Below are positions 27,056-35,396 of a stretch of 64,000 bases of DNA, one piece after another. The translations under genes and the position numbers were made by a program. The stretch's first letter is position 1, and each line of letters begins with the position of its first letter. This DNA comes from Roseiarcus sp036488815. Its GTDB lineage: Bacteria > Pseudomonadota > Alphaproteobacteria > Rhizobiales > Beijerinckiaceae. The notes under the pieces are model-generated. The model searched no databases and was not told the origin of the DNA. It was given only the letters and a program-made list of their open reading frames with translations. Location of the stretch: contig DASXGX010000081.1 in assembly GCA_036488815.1 (NCBI GenBank), positions 5,977 through 69,976 of the forward strand, given 5' to 3'.

Positions 27056-27781
27056 ATGTCGGACTCTCCGGCGCGTATGGAGCGGCTGAATCTGCTGACG
27101 AAGGCGCTCGCCGATCAAGGCGTGGTGCGTCTTCGCGACGCAGCGGCGCTGTTGAACGTCTCCGAGATGACGGTCAGGCGCGACATCGCCGCCAACGCCA
27201 GCCGCTTCGCCTATCTCGGCGGCCACATTCTCCGGGCCGGCGACTGGAACGGCGGGCTCTATCGCATCGAGCAGGAAGAGGATCGCTTCGCCGCGGCGAA
27301 GGCGGCCGCAAGCGCCAAGGCGGCCAAACTGATCGCGGAGCGGGACACGATCTTCATTGATTGCGGAACGACGATGCCGTTTCTCGCAAATCTGATCCCC
27401 GCCGACGCCGACGTCACCGTGGTCTGCTATTCGCTCAACATCGCGCAGATCGTCAGCCGCAAGCCGAACGTTCGGATGATCCTGCTCGGCGGCGCCTACC
27501 ACCCCTCCTCCGCGACGTTTTCGAGCCAGCAGGCCCTCGACGCGCTGGGCTCGATCGGCGTCAACAAGGCCTTTCTCTCCGCCGGCGGCGTCGATCGCGC
27601 GCACGGCGCGACGTGCTGGAATTTTCACGAGGCGCCGATCAAGCAGAAGGCGATGAGCCGCGCGGTCGAGCGTCACCTCGTCGTCGACTCCAGCAAGATC
27701 GGCAAGGTCACGGCGGCGTTCTTCGCCGCGCTCGACGATTTCGATTCGATCCTGACCGAGAAGCCATCAATCGACCTTTAG
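27056..27781 (+). CDS. DeoR/GlpR-family transcriptional regulator
   Basis: ATG 27056 gives 241 residues. The N-terminal winged helix contains LRDAAALLNVSEMTVRRDIAAN, the DeoR-family signature. The C-terminal sugar-phosphate sensor has FIDCGTTMPFLANLIP and VVDSSKIGKVTAAFF (conserved D-S-K). Such repressors respond to phosphorylated sugars and regulate adjacent genes. The divergent ribokinase 168 bases away is the likely target. The long in-frame extension upstream overlaps rbsK and is not coding. Confidence 0.88.
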   Translation: MSDSPARMERLNLLTKALADQGVVRLRDAAALLNVSEMTVRRDIAANASRFAYLGGHILRAGDWNGGLYRIEQEEDRFAAAKAAASAKAAKLIAERDTIFIDCGTTMPFLANLIPADADVTVVCYSLNIAQIVSRKPNVRMILLGGAYHPSSATFSSQQALDALGSIGVNKAFLSAGGVDRAHGATCWNFHEAPIKQKAMSRAVERHLVVDSSKIGKVTAAFFAALDDFDSILTEKPSIDL

Positions 27782-27787
27782 CTTGCG

Positions 27788-28078
27788 CTACTCGTCGTTG
27801 CTGGCGTTGAGCTCCTCGAGCGGGATCGGCTCGCCGTTGGGCTTTCTGAGCCAGACGCCCACGCCGCCGCCGTCCTCTTCGAGCAGATCGATTCCAGCGC
27901 TCCCCAATGCGGTGCGCAGCGCCTCGACCGCGCTCGGCTCGGCGGCGAGCGGACCCGGGAGCGACTCAAGCCGTGCGATCGTCGCACGAGGCAATTTCGC
28001 CGCCTCGGCGAGGTCTTGCTCCTCCCAGCGCAGCAGCGCGCGCGCCGCTCGGATTTGTTCGCTCGTGATCACCGGCAC
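27788..28078 (-). CDS. Small XRE-type helix-turn-helix regulator
   Basis: GTG 28078 follows AAGGGGAG, giving 96 residues. The helix-turn-helix spans about residues 6-40 (IRAARALLRWEEQDLAEAAKL, then PRATIARLES), matching the short XRE/Cro-like proteins common in Hyphomicrobiales. The rest is a small acidic tail. Target unknown. It converges on the DeoR gene 7 bases away and is divergent from the amino acid ABC transporter. Confidence 0.8.
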   Translation of the reverse strand: MPVITSEQIRAARALLRWEEQDLAEAAKLPRATIARLESLPGPLAAEPSAVEALRTALGSAGIDLLEEDGGGVGVWLRKPNGEPIPLEELNASNDE

Positions 28079-28248
28079 GCTCCCCTTGGTCGATGGCGCC
28101 TGCGGCGCGCGTCAGAATCAATAGAAAACCACAAGCGCGCGCAAGACCGCTTCGATAACGCGCGACCAGCGTTTTTGTGCCGGCGAGCGCGAGCCCGTGG
28201 GCTCTCTCCCCGTTGCGCGGCCGCACGTTGACGGGCCGAATCCGTTAT

Positions 28249-28256
28249 GTATAGAC
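28249..28256. promoter_or_regulatory. HutC-type operator motif upstream of ABC transporter operon
   Basis: GTATAGAC fits the GT-N-TA-N-AC consensus known for the HutC subfamily of GntR regulators, set in TTATGTATAGACTTAA. It lies 111 bases before the binding-protein start. The identical octamer lies between hutI and hutF at 38200-38207. Confidence 0.6.
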
Positions 28257-28366
28257 TTAAAATCGCGTTGGCGCTGGCGCGATTGGGGAACTAGGATCGC
28301 GCCGCGACTGGGCCGCCGAAAGCGCGCACCGGCGCAGGGATTTTCGGGGCAAGTGGGAGGTTTGTA

Positions 28367-29224
28367 ATGAATACAATCGGGACGATCGAGCTGACGCGGC
28401 GCGACGCTCTCAAGGCGAGCTTGGCGGCGGCGGCCGCCGCGGGCGGACTGCTCGGCGCCTCGCGCGCCGCCTTCGCCGACGACACGCTCGCCGACATCAA
28501 GAAGCGCGGCGAACTCGTCATCGCCACCGAAATGCAATTCCCGCCCTTCGACATCGCCGACAACGGAACCTACAAGGGCGTCGACCGCGACCTGATCGAC
28601 GCCGTCGGCAAGGAGCTCGGCGTCAAGGTCAAATATATCGATTTGCCCTGGACCAGCATTCTGCCGGGCCTGGACGCCAAGAAGTTCGACCTGTGCATCG
28701 CGCCGGTGACGATCACCAAGGAGCGCATGAAGCGCTATCGCTTCACGGTGCCGATCGCCGATGCGACCGCCGCCCTGATGAAGCGCGCCGACGACAAGAG
28801 CATCGCCAAGCCCGAGGACATCGCCGGCAAGACTGTCGGCGGCCAGAAAGGCACCTCGCAGCTCGAGCAGCTCAAGCTGTTCTCGGCCAAACTTCCCAAG
28901 CCGGTCGAGATCAAGGAATACGTCGACAATAACCAGTCCTACGCGGACCTCGCCGCCGGCCGCATCGACGCCGCGGTCAATTCGCTGCCCAACCTCGCCT
29001 ATGCGGCCTCGCAGCGCTCGGATGCGTTCGCGGTGGTGCTGCCGGCGTTCGGCCAGCCGACCTATTTCTCCTGGGTCGGCCGTCTCGACGACGCGACGCT
29101 GATCGACGCGGTCAACGCCGCGCTCATCAAGCTCGAGAGCGACGGCACGATGGCGAAGATCCAGAAGACCTGGTTCGGCCAGACGATGGACCTGCCCAAG
29201 ACCGTGCCCGAGCCGGCGATCTGA
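28367..29224 (+). CDS. Polar amino acid ABC transporter substrate-binding protein (candidate histidine uptake)
   Basis: This 285-residue periplasmic protein begins with a Tat-like signal (TRRDALKAS, then an Ala-rich hydrophobic core ending AFA). The SBP_bac_3 fold is shown by GELVIATEMQFPPFDI, DLIDAVGKELGVKVKYIDLPW, FDLCIAPVTITKERMKRYRFTVP and AGKTVGGQKGTSQ. It captures a polar amino acid. Two permeases and an ATPase follow on the same strand. A HutC-type operator upstream and the hut genes 3 kb away suggest histidine or urocanate, which is inference. Confidence 0.87.
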   Translation: MNTIGTIELTRRDALKASLAAAAAAGGLLGASRAAFADDTLADIKKRGELVIATEMQFPPFDIADNGTYKGVDRDLIDAVGKELGVKVKYIDLPWTSILPGLDAKKFDLCIAPVTITKERMKRYRFTVPIADATAALMKRADDKSIAKPEDIAGKTVGGQKGTSQLEQLKLFSAKLPKPVEIKEYVDNNQSYADLAAGRIDAAVNSLPNLAYAASQRSDAFAVVLPAFGQPTYFSWVGRLDDATLIDAVNAALIKLESDGTMAKIQKTWFGQTMDLPKTVPEPAI

Positions 29225-29270
29225 CGCCAGCCCTTGAGCGGCGGCTGCGAGGCCACCGCTCGCCATCCCG

Positions 29271-29927
29271 ATGCGCCCGCAGGTCATCCTCCATTCGTTC
29301 GGCTATCTCACGCAGGCGGCTGGGGTCACGCTCGCCCTTTCGCTCGCCGGCATCCTGCTCGGCTTTCTCGTCGGCTCAGCGGTGTGCGTCGCCCGAGTGT
29401 CGCCGCGGCCTTGGGCCTCGTGGCTCGGCGGCGTCTACGTCAGCGTCTTTCGCGGCGTTCCGCTGCTCGTGCTGCTGCTCTTCATCTACTACTTCCTGGC
29501 CGAATTTGGCCTCGACGTGCCGGCGGTCGCCGCCGCGGTCGGTGGGCTCGCCCTCTCCTCGGGCGCCTATCAATCGGAGATCCTGCGCGGCGCGCTCAAC
29601 GCGACGCCGAAAGGTCAGGCCGAAGCCGCCGTCGCGCTCGGCTTCGCAACATCGGACATCTGGCGCCGCATCCTGCTGCCGCAGGCCTTTCGCCTCTCGA
29701 TCCCGCCGCTGATCAACGAGTTCATCCTGCTGCTGAAGGCCTCTTCGCTCGTCTCGGTGGTCGGCATCGCCGAACTGACCCGCGTCAGCATGAACATCGC
29801 CTCACTGACCTATCGTCCGCTCGAAGCCTATGTCGGCGGCGGCCTCTTTTATCTCGCCATCAACCTTGGACTGGCGGCGGTCGGCGCCTACGCCGAAAAG
29901 CGCCTCGCCACGGGAGCGGCGCGATGA
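29271..29927 (+). CDS. Amino acid ABC transporter permease
   Basis: The 218-residue His/Glu/Gln/Arg-type permease has about five membrane helices and the EAA loop GALNATPKGQAEAAVALGF near residue 105. FRGVPLLVLLLFIYYF upstream is typical of HisMQ-type permeases. It forms the channel with the next gene, whose ATG overlaps its stop (ATGA at 29924). Confidence 0.9.
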   Translation: MRPQVILHSFGYLTQAAGVTLALSLAGILLGFLVGSAVCVARVSPRPWASWLGGVYVSVFRGVPLLVLLLFIYYFLAEFGLDVPAVAAAVGGLALSSGAYQSEILRGALNATPKGQAEAAVALGFATSDIWRRILLPQAFRLSIPPLINEFILLLKASSLVSVVGIAELTRVSMNIASLTYRPLEAYVGGGLFYLAINLGLAAVGAYAEKRLATGAAR

Positions 29928-30595
29928 GCCTGGAGACGTTCTGGCGCTACGTCCCCTCGCTCATCAGCGGCTTCGAGGTGACGATCCTCTGCTGGGCGGC
30001 GGGCGGCGCGCTTGGCCTCGCGCTCGGCTTCGCGATCGCCTTGCTCTACCGGCTGCGCCTGCCGCCGTTGCGTTGGGCGCTGCGCACCTTCGTCGAGATC
30101 TTCCGCGGCACGCCCTTCCTCATGCAGTTGTTCCTCCTCTATTCCGGCGGGCCCTACATCGGCTTGAGGCTTTCGGCGACCGCGGCGGGGATTCTCGGCC
30201 TCGGCCTCTATTCCTCCGCCTATTTCGCCGAGATCTTCCGCGGCGGCTTCGCTGCGGTGCCGGTCGGCCAGATCGAGGCCGCGCTGAGCGTCGGCATGAG
30301 CCCGTTCGACACGCTGCGACGCGTCATCCTGCCCGCGGCGCTGATCGCCGCCGTGCCGCCGATGGTCAATTTGCTGATCGTGCTATCAAAGGAAACGGTC
30401 GTCCTTTCGATCATCACCGTTCCCGAATTGATGTATCAGATGCAGACGATGGCGGCGGAAACCTTCACCGCATTCGACGCGATCTTCGCGATGGCGATCT
30501 TCTACTGGCTGCTGGTCGAGGCCGTCTCGCGCCTCGGCCGCCGGGTGGAGCGGCGCGTCACCGCCTTCATGACTGAGGAAGCGAGGCCGGCGTGA
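29924..30595 (+). CDS. Amino acid ABC transporter permease
   Basis: From ATG 29924 the protein is 223 residues, overlapping the first permease by 4 bases. It has about five helices, FVEIFRGTPFLMQLFLLYSG, and the EAA loop FAAVPVGQIEAALSVGM. It pairs with the 29271 permease in a heterodimeric polar amino acid importer. The frame read upstream of 29924 is a shadow. The ATPase gene overlaps its stop (GTGA). Confidence 0.9.
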   Translation: MSLETFWRYVPSLISGFEVTILCWAAGGALGLALGFAIALLYRLRLPPLRWALRTFVEIFRGTPFLMQLFLLYSGGPYIGLRLSATAAGILGLGLYSSAYFAEIFRGGFAAVPVGQIEAALSVGMSPFDTLRRVILPAALIAAVPPMVNLLIVLSKETVVLSIITVPELMYQMQTMAAETFTAFDAIFAMAIFYWLLVEAVSRLGRRVERRVTAFMTEEARPA

Positions 30596-31374
30596 GCGAG
30601 CCGATGATTGACATCCGCGGCGTGCGCAAGCGCTTCGGCGAGCAAGAGGTGCTGCGCGGCGTCGATCTGACGGTCGACCGCTCCGAGGTCGTCTGCATCA
30701 TCGGGCCGAGCGGCTCGGGCAAGAGCACGCTGCTGCGCTGCGTCAACTTCCTGGAAGCCTACGACGCCGGCGAAGTGCGCATCGAAGGCAAGCTGATCGG
30801 CTACGAGGACGGCGCCGGCGGCGCGCGCCGGCCGATGAATGCGCGGCGGCTGCGCGAGATGCGGCGCGAGATCGGCATGGTGTTCCAGCACTTCAATCTG
30901 TGGCCGCACATGACCGCGCTCGGCAATGTCGCCGAGCCGCTGTTGCGGGTGCGCGGGCTCGCCCCGCGCGAGGCCAACGAGCGCGCGATGGCGATGCTGA
31001 CGCGCGTCGGCCTCACAGCCAAGGCGGACGCCTATCCGGCGCGGCTCTCCGGCGGCCAGCAGCAGCGCGTCGCGATCGCGCGCGCGCTGGCGATGCAGCC
31101 GCGGCTGATGCTGTTCGACGAGCCGACCTCGGCGCTCGATCCCGAGTTGGTCGGCGAGGTGCTCGAAGTGATGAAGACGCTGGCCGCCGAGGGCATGACG
31201 ATGATGATCGTCACCCACGAAATGGGCTTCGCCGCCCATGTCGCGGGTCGCATCGCCTTCATCGACGGCGGCCGCATCGTCGAACAGGGTCCGCCGCGCA
31301 CCGTGTTTCACGAAAGCGCGGAGCCGAGGGTGCGGCAGTTCTTGCAGACCTACCACGACCGCAACGCGTTCTAA
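30592..31374 (+). CDS. Amino acid ABC transporter ATP-binding protein
   Basis: The GTG start at 30592 overlaps the permease stop. The 260-residue ATPase has Walker A GPSGSGKST near residue 40, signature LSGGQQQR, Walker B LMLFDEPTSALDPE and switch VTHEMGFA. These are characteristic of GlnQ/HisP-type subunits. A short insertion after Walker A (YEDGAGGARRPMNARR) is seen in HisP-like members. It powers the importer of this operon and is its last gene. Confidence 0.92.
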   Translation: MSEPMIDIRGVRKRFGEQEVLRGVDLTVDRSEVVCIIGPSGSGKSTLLRCVNFLEAYDAGEVRIEGKLIGYEDGAGGARRPMNARRLREMRREIGMVFQHFNLWPHMTALGNVAEPLLRVRGLAPREANERAMAMLTRVGLTAKADAYPARLSGGQQQRVAIARALAMQPRLMLFDEPTSALDPELVGEVLEVMKTLAAEGMTMMIVTHEMGFAAHVAGRIAFIDGGRIVEQGPPRTVFHESAEPRVRQFLQTYHDRNAF

Positions 31375-31386
31375 GGCGGCCAGCTT

Positions 31387-31413
31387 GCCTGCGGCGGAAG
31401 CGCTGCCGCAGGC
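31387..31413. terminator. Hairpin between convergent ATPase and PEBP genes
   Basis: GCCTGCGGC and GCCGCAGGC form a perfect 9-base stem with a 9-base loop, in the 52-base gap between two convergent stops. There is no T run, so it may act with Rho or as a bidirectional RNA-stabilising hairpin. Confidence 0.45.
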
Positions 31414-31426
31414 GTCGTGGCCGTTC

Positions 31427-31978
31427 TCAGTGGCCCCACAATCCGGTCAGCGTCGCGCTCGTAAGCATGTGCGCGTGGACGTTGAAACCGACGACGGCCG
31501 GCGAGGCGTTGGCGTCGACGTCGAGCTTGTCGACGTTTAGCGCATAGACGGTCACCTGATAGTGGTGCGGCTTGCCCTTGGGCGGGCACGGGCCGCCGTA
31601 GCCGACTGCGCTGTAGTCGTTGCGCACCTGCAGCGCGCCCGCCGGCAGCCCTGTTCCGGCGGCGTCCCCCGCCCCCTTGGGCAGCGACGTTGCGCTCACC
31701 GGAATGTTGGCGACCCACCAGTGCCAGAAGCCGCTGCCTGTCGGAGCGTCGGGATCGTAGATGCTGACGGCGAAGCTCTTGGTTCCCTTCGGAGCGCCCG
31801 ACCAGGAAAGCTCAGGCGAGACGTTCTTGCCGGGGCAACCCCATGAGTTGAACACCTGCTCGTCCGCCATGCGAGCGCCCTGCTTGATATCAGGGCTCGT
31901 CAAGGTGAGCGCGTTCGCGGCGCTCGCGCCGGCAAGGCCGCCGACGATCAAAGCGGTTGAGAATACGACTTTGCGCAT
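31427..31978 (-). CDS. YbhB/YbcL family (PEBP-like) exported protein
   Basis: The 183-residue protein has a Sec signal peptide ending ANALT near residue 24. The PEBP core includes KNVSPELSWSGAPKGTKSFAVSIYDPDAPTG (two conserved acid/His regions, broken here at residue about 75) and FWHWWVANIP. The family resembles Raf kinase inhibitor protein; in bacteria its role is not settled, though ligand binding is likely. It is not obviously linked to the hut genes around it. Confidence 0.88.
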   Translation of the reverse strand: MRKVVFSTALIVGGLAGASAANALTLTSPDIKQGARMADEQVFNSWGCPGKNVSPELSWSGAPKGTKSFAVSIYDPDAPTGSGFWHWWVANIPVSATSLPKGAGDAAGTGLPAGALQVRNDYSAVGYGGPCPPKGKPHHYQVTVYALNVDKLDVDANASPAVVGFNVHAHMLTSATLTGLWGH

Positions 31979-32114
31979 AGTTCGATTCCTCCCAGAGCCG
32001 GCGGCGGCGTTGCATGCCGCGACCTTACGGCCCGCGCATAATTAGCCGGAGGCGCCGAGGGCGCAAGCGCCGACGCTTGGAGCTAGTGGTGCAAATCGTT
32101 CGCCTAGCGCGCCG

Positions 32115-32570
32115 TCAGGACGGATAGTAACGGCTGCCGACATGAGCGGACCGCTGGGCTCCGATCTCCTGAGCGCCCTTCACAAACGCCAGGAAATGCG
32201 GCGTCACCCGATGGGCCTCATAGGCGGCGTGATCCCGGTATGTCTCGATCAGCATCACCGTGTTGGGTTCGCCCTGGGGAAGCAGCACATCGAAACCTAT
32301 GCAGCCCGGTTCTTCCTTAAGCGAGATTCGGCTGTTTTCCTTGCTGATGCTGAGGAACCTGTCCATTCCCGCGGGGGGCACGGTAAACGTGACGACATTG
32401 ACAATGGCGGGCCCAGATCCTGTCGTAGGCGCAGCCCTTGCCGCCACGGGGAGCAGGCCGGACAGCAAAAACAGGCCCGCCGACAACGTCAGCGCGCGGT
32501 TCAGAATGGTGCGCCGAGTATACGGCAAGGAAGGCGCCCCATGTTCGGGCGCCTCGTTGTGATACGGCAT
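32115..32570 (-). CDS. Exported antibiotic biosynthesis monooxygenase (ABM)-like protein
   Basis: From ATG 32570, after GAGAGAGGA, the protein is 151 residues. An N-terminal twin-arginine-like signal (YTRRTILNRALTLSAGLFLL, ending AARA) is followed by an ABM dimeric alpha/beta-barrel domain: VNVVTFTVPPAGMDRFLS, then EEPGCIGFDVL and ETYRDHAAYEAHRVTPHF. This matches putative quinol monooxygenases such as YgiN. An alternative ATG at 32627 lengthens the N-terminus without improving the signal. Unlike most of this family it seems exported. Confidence 0.78.
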   Translation of the reverse strand: MPYHNEAPEHGAPSLPYTRRTILNRALTLSAGLFLLSGLLPVAARAAPTTGSGPAIVNVVTFTVPPAGMDRFLSISKENSRISLKEEPGCIGFDVLLPQGEPNTVMLIETYRDHAAYEAHRVTPHFLAFVKGAQEIGAQRSAHVGSRYYPS

Positions 32571-32731
32571 GAGATGGTCGTCCTCTCTCAGCGCGAGCAG
32601 CGTAGGTTGTTGCGAGGACCGTCCCATGCGTCACCGTGAGAACGCTCCGACGACGGATCTGGGTCTGATCGACCGCGGTAAAAGACCCCTGCTGGTAACA
32701 AGAAGGCGATGTCTCGGTTTCCTCCCGTGCG

Positions 32732-34408
32732 TCAGGCGCGGAGGCTCGGCAGATCGAGCCCGTTCGCCGCGGCGCATTCGATCGCCGCCTCGTAGCCGGC
32801 ATCCGCGTGGCGCATCACGCCGCTGGCCGGATCGTTCCACAGCACGCGCTCGATGCGTCGCGCCGCCTCTTTCGTTCCGTCGCAGACGACGACCATGCCG
32901 GCGTGCTGCGAATAGCCCATGCCGACGCCGCCGCCGTGATGCAGCGAAACCCAGGTCGCGCCTGAGGCACAGTTGAGCAGCGCGTTCAGCAGCGGCCAAT
33001 CCGAGACGGCGTCGGAGCCGTCCTTCATCGCCTCGGTCTCGCGGTTGGGCGAGGCGACCGATCCGGAATCGAGATGGTCGCGCCCGATGACCACCGGCGC
33101 TTTCAGCTCGCCCGAGGCGACCATCTCGTTGAAGGCGAGGCCGAGGCGATGCCGGTCGCCGAGGCCGACCCAGCAGATGCGCGCCGGCAAGCCCTGGAAG
33201 CGGATGCGTTGGCGCGCCATGTCGAGCCAATTGTGGAGATGCGCGTTGTTGGGCATCAGCTCCTTGACCCTGGCGTCGGTCTTAAAGATGTCCTCGGGAT
33301 CGCCCGACAGCGCCGCCCAGCGGAACGGCCCGACGCCGCGGCAGAACAGCGGACGGATATAGGCGGGCACGAAGCCGGGAAAATCGAAGGCGTTCGCCAC
33401 GCCCTCTTCGAGCGCCATCTGGCGGATGTTGTTGCCGTAGTCGACGGTCGGAACGCCGGCATGGAAATAATCGAGCATCGCGCGCACGTGCTCGGCGATC
33501 GACGCCTTCGCCGCGCGCTCGACTCCTTTCGGATCGCTCGCGCGCCGCTCCTCCCATTGCTGCAACGTCCAGCCCTTCGGCAGATAGCCGTTGAGCGGAT
33601 CGTGCGCGGAGGTCTGATCGGTGACGATGTCCGGCCTCACGCCGCGGCGGACCAGCTCGGGCAGCACCTCGGCTGCGTTGCCGAGCAGCGCGACCGACAC
33701 GGCTTTGCGCGCCTTGGTCGAGCGCTCGATGATCGCCAGCGCGTCGTCGAGATCCTTGGCTGCGACATCGACGTAGCCGGTGCGCAGGCGAAAATCGATG
33801 CTCGACGGCCGGCACTCGATCGCCAGCATCGAGGCGCCCGCCATCGTCGCGGAGAGCGGCTGCGCGCCGCCCATCCCCCCGAGCCCGGCGGTCAGGATCC
33901 ACTTGCCCGCGAGATCGCCGCCGAAATGCTGGCGGCCCATCTCGACGAAGGTTTCGTAGGTGCCCTGCACGATGCCCTGGCTGCCGATATAGATCCAGGA
34001 GCCGGCCGTCATCTGGCCGTACATCATCAGGCCCTTGCGATCGAGCTCGTGGAAATGATCCCAATTCGCCCAATGCGGCACGAGGTTTGAATTGGCGATC
34101 AGCACGCGCGGCGCGTCCGCGTGCGTGCGGAAGACGCCGACCGGCTTGCCCGATTGCACCAGCAGCGTTTCCTCCGGTCCCAGCCGGCGCAGCGTCTCGA
34201 CGATGCGATCGAACGCCGGCCAGTCGCGCGCGGCGCGGCCGATGCCGCCGTAAACGACGAGTTCGCCGGGCCGCTCGGCGACGTCGGGATCGAGGTTGTT
34301 CATCAACATGCGCAGCGGCGCTTCCGTCAGCCAGCTCTTCGCGGAAAGCTCCGTTCCTCGCGGGGCGCGCACGACGCGCATGTTGTCGAGACGGGAGGGA
34401 GAATTCAT
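32732..34408 (-). CDS. hutU: Urocanate hydratase (urocanase)
   Basis: From ATG 34408 the protein is 558 residues, the usual length. Recognisable segments are MLMNNLDPDVAERP, VYGGIGRAARDW, LTAGLGGMGGAQPL (NAD-binding), DQTSAHDPLNGY and SLHHGGGVGMGYSQHAG. Urocanase uses tightly bound NAD+ to hydrate urocanate to imidazolonepropionate, step two of histidine breakdown. It is the last gene of the minus-strand hutI-hutH-hutG-hutU run and is separated from hutG by a repeat element at 34467-34557. Confidence 0.97.
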   Translation of the reverse strand: MNSPSRLDNMRVVRAPRGTELSAKSWLTEAPLRMLMNNLDPDVAERPGELVVYGGIGRAARDWPAFDRIVETLRRLGPEETLLVQSGKPVGVFRTHADAPRVLIANSNLVPHWANWDHFHELDRKGLMMYGQMTAGSWIYIGSQGIVQGTYETFVEMGRQHFGGDLAGKWILTAGLGGMGGAQPLSATMAGASMLAIECRPSSIDFRLRTGYVDVAAKDLDDALAIIERSTKARKAVSVALLGNAAEVLPELVRRGVRPDIVTDQTSAHDPLNGYLPKGWTLQQWEERRASDPKGVERAAKASIAEHVRAMLDYFHAGVPTVDYGNNIRQMALEEGVANAFDFPGFVPAYIRPLFCRGVGPFRWAALSGDPEDIFKTDARVKELMPNNAHLHNWLDMARQRIRFQGLPARICWVGLGDRHRLGLAFNEMVASGELKAPVVIGRDHLDSGSVASPNRETEAMKDGSDAVSDWPLLNALLNCASGATWVSLHHGGGVGMGYSQHAGMVVVCDGTKEAARRIERVLWNDPASGVMRHADAGYEAAIECAAANGLDLPSLRA

Positions 34409-34466
34409 GGCGTGACCTTTCCAGCAGATGCGTCCTCTGCATGACATGTTCGCGTATTTGCGCGAC

Positions 34467-34557
34467 CCCTCATCCGGCGCTTCGCGCCACCTTCTCCCGC
34501 ACGCGGGAGAAGGGAAAGCCCCTCTCCCGCGTGCGGGAGAGGGGTTGGGGTGAGGGC
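34467..34557. repeat. Palindromic repeat element with two strong hairpins inside the hut operon
   Basis: CTTCTCCCGC-AC-GCGGGAGAAG (34491-34512) and CCCCTCTCCCGC-GT-GCGGGAGAGGGG (34519-34544) are perfect stems of 10 and 12 bases. They are flanked by CCCCTCATCC at the left and GGGGTGAGGG at the right, which are near complementary. This is a REP/BIME-like intergenic element of a kind common in Hyphomicrobiales. It lies between hutG and hutU and could stabilise upstream mRNA or reduce hutU expression. Confidence 0.8.
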
Positions 34558-34577
34558 GCTCGCCAACCGAGACGCTT

Positions 34578-35396
34578 TCATCCGCCGACACACTCCAGCG
34601 AGGTCTCGAGCACACGCCGCAGCGTCGCGCGCGTCGGCTCGGCGCTCCTCGCGTCGAACGGCGTCGGCCAATTGGCTTCGTCGACGAACTCCGGTTCGCG
34701 CATATAGGCGCGGCAGGCGAGCTCCATCTGCAACGCGTGGACGCCGTCCTCTGGGCGCCCAAAGCTGCGCGTGATCCAACCGCCCTTGAAGCGCCCGTCG
34801 ACGACATTGCTCTCACCGCTCGCGGCGAGAACGCCGCGAACGGCTTCGCGCAATTCAGCGGCGCAGCTCTTGCCTGAATTCGTGCCGAGATTGAAGGTCG
34901 GCAGCTCGCCCTCGAACAGCCGGGGAATCCGCGAGCGGATCGAATGGGCGTCGAACAGAACGATCCGCGAATGGCGCTCGCGCAAACGCGCGATCTCGTC
35001 GCGCAACGCCTGATGATACGGATCGAAATAGGTTCGCCGCCGCTGTTCGATCTCGAGATTCGCGGGCGCCTCGCGCGACCGATAAAGCGGCTCGCCGTCG
35101 AAGGTCGTCGCCGGGCACAATTCGGTCGTCGCTTGGCCGGGATAGAGCGAGGCGCCGCTCGGATCGCGGTTGACGTCGATCACCGAGCGCGAAAGCTTCG
35201 TTCGGACGATCGTCGCGCCCAGCGCGCCGACAAAATCGTAGAGTTCATCGATATGCCAGTCCGCGTCCTTGCGCGCGATCCAAGGACTGACGAAGCGCCG
35301 CTCGAAGGCGGCGAGGTCCGTCCCCACATGCGGAACGCTCACGATCAGCGGCGCGTCTTGACGCGTGACGACGAGCCAGTCTGGCGTATCGTTCAT
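34578..35396 (-). CDS. hutG: N-formylglutamate deformylase
   Basis: The 272-residue N-formylglutamate amidohydrolase family protein has SVPHVGT near residue 20, KDADWHIDELY, RTKLSRSVIDVNRDPSG and FDAHSIRS. Histidines and acids in these segments should bind zinc. It cleaves N-formyl-L-glutamate to formate and glutamate, the last step when hutF is used. ATG 35396 overlaps the hutH stop (ATGA). Presence of hutF and hutG, with no HutG-type formimidoylglutamase, shows the five-step route. Confidence 0.94.
   Translation of the reverse strand: MNDTPDWLVVTRQDAPLIVSVPHVGTDLAAFERRFVSPWIARKDADWHIDELYDFVGALGATIVRTKLSRSVIDVNRDPSGASLYPGQATTELCPATTFDGEPLYRSREAPANLEIEQRRRTYFDPYHQALRDEIARLRERHSRIVLFDAHSIRSRIPRLFEGELPTFNLGTNSGKSCAAELREAVRGVLAASGESNVVDGRFKGGWITRSFGRPEDGVHALQMELACRAYMREPEFVDEANWPTPFDARSAEPTRATLRRVLETSLECVGG

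Noticed and set aside
34467..34557. Insertion sequence or attachment site in hut operon
   Set aside because: Too short, no transposase and no target duplication; it fits a REP-like palindromic element.
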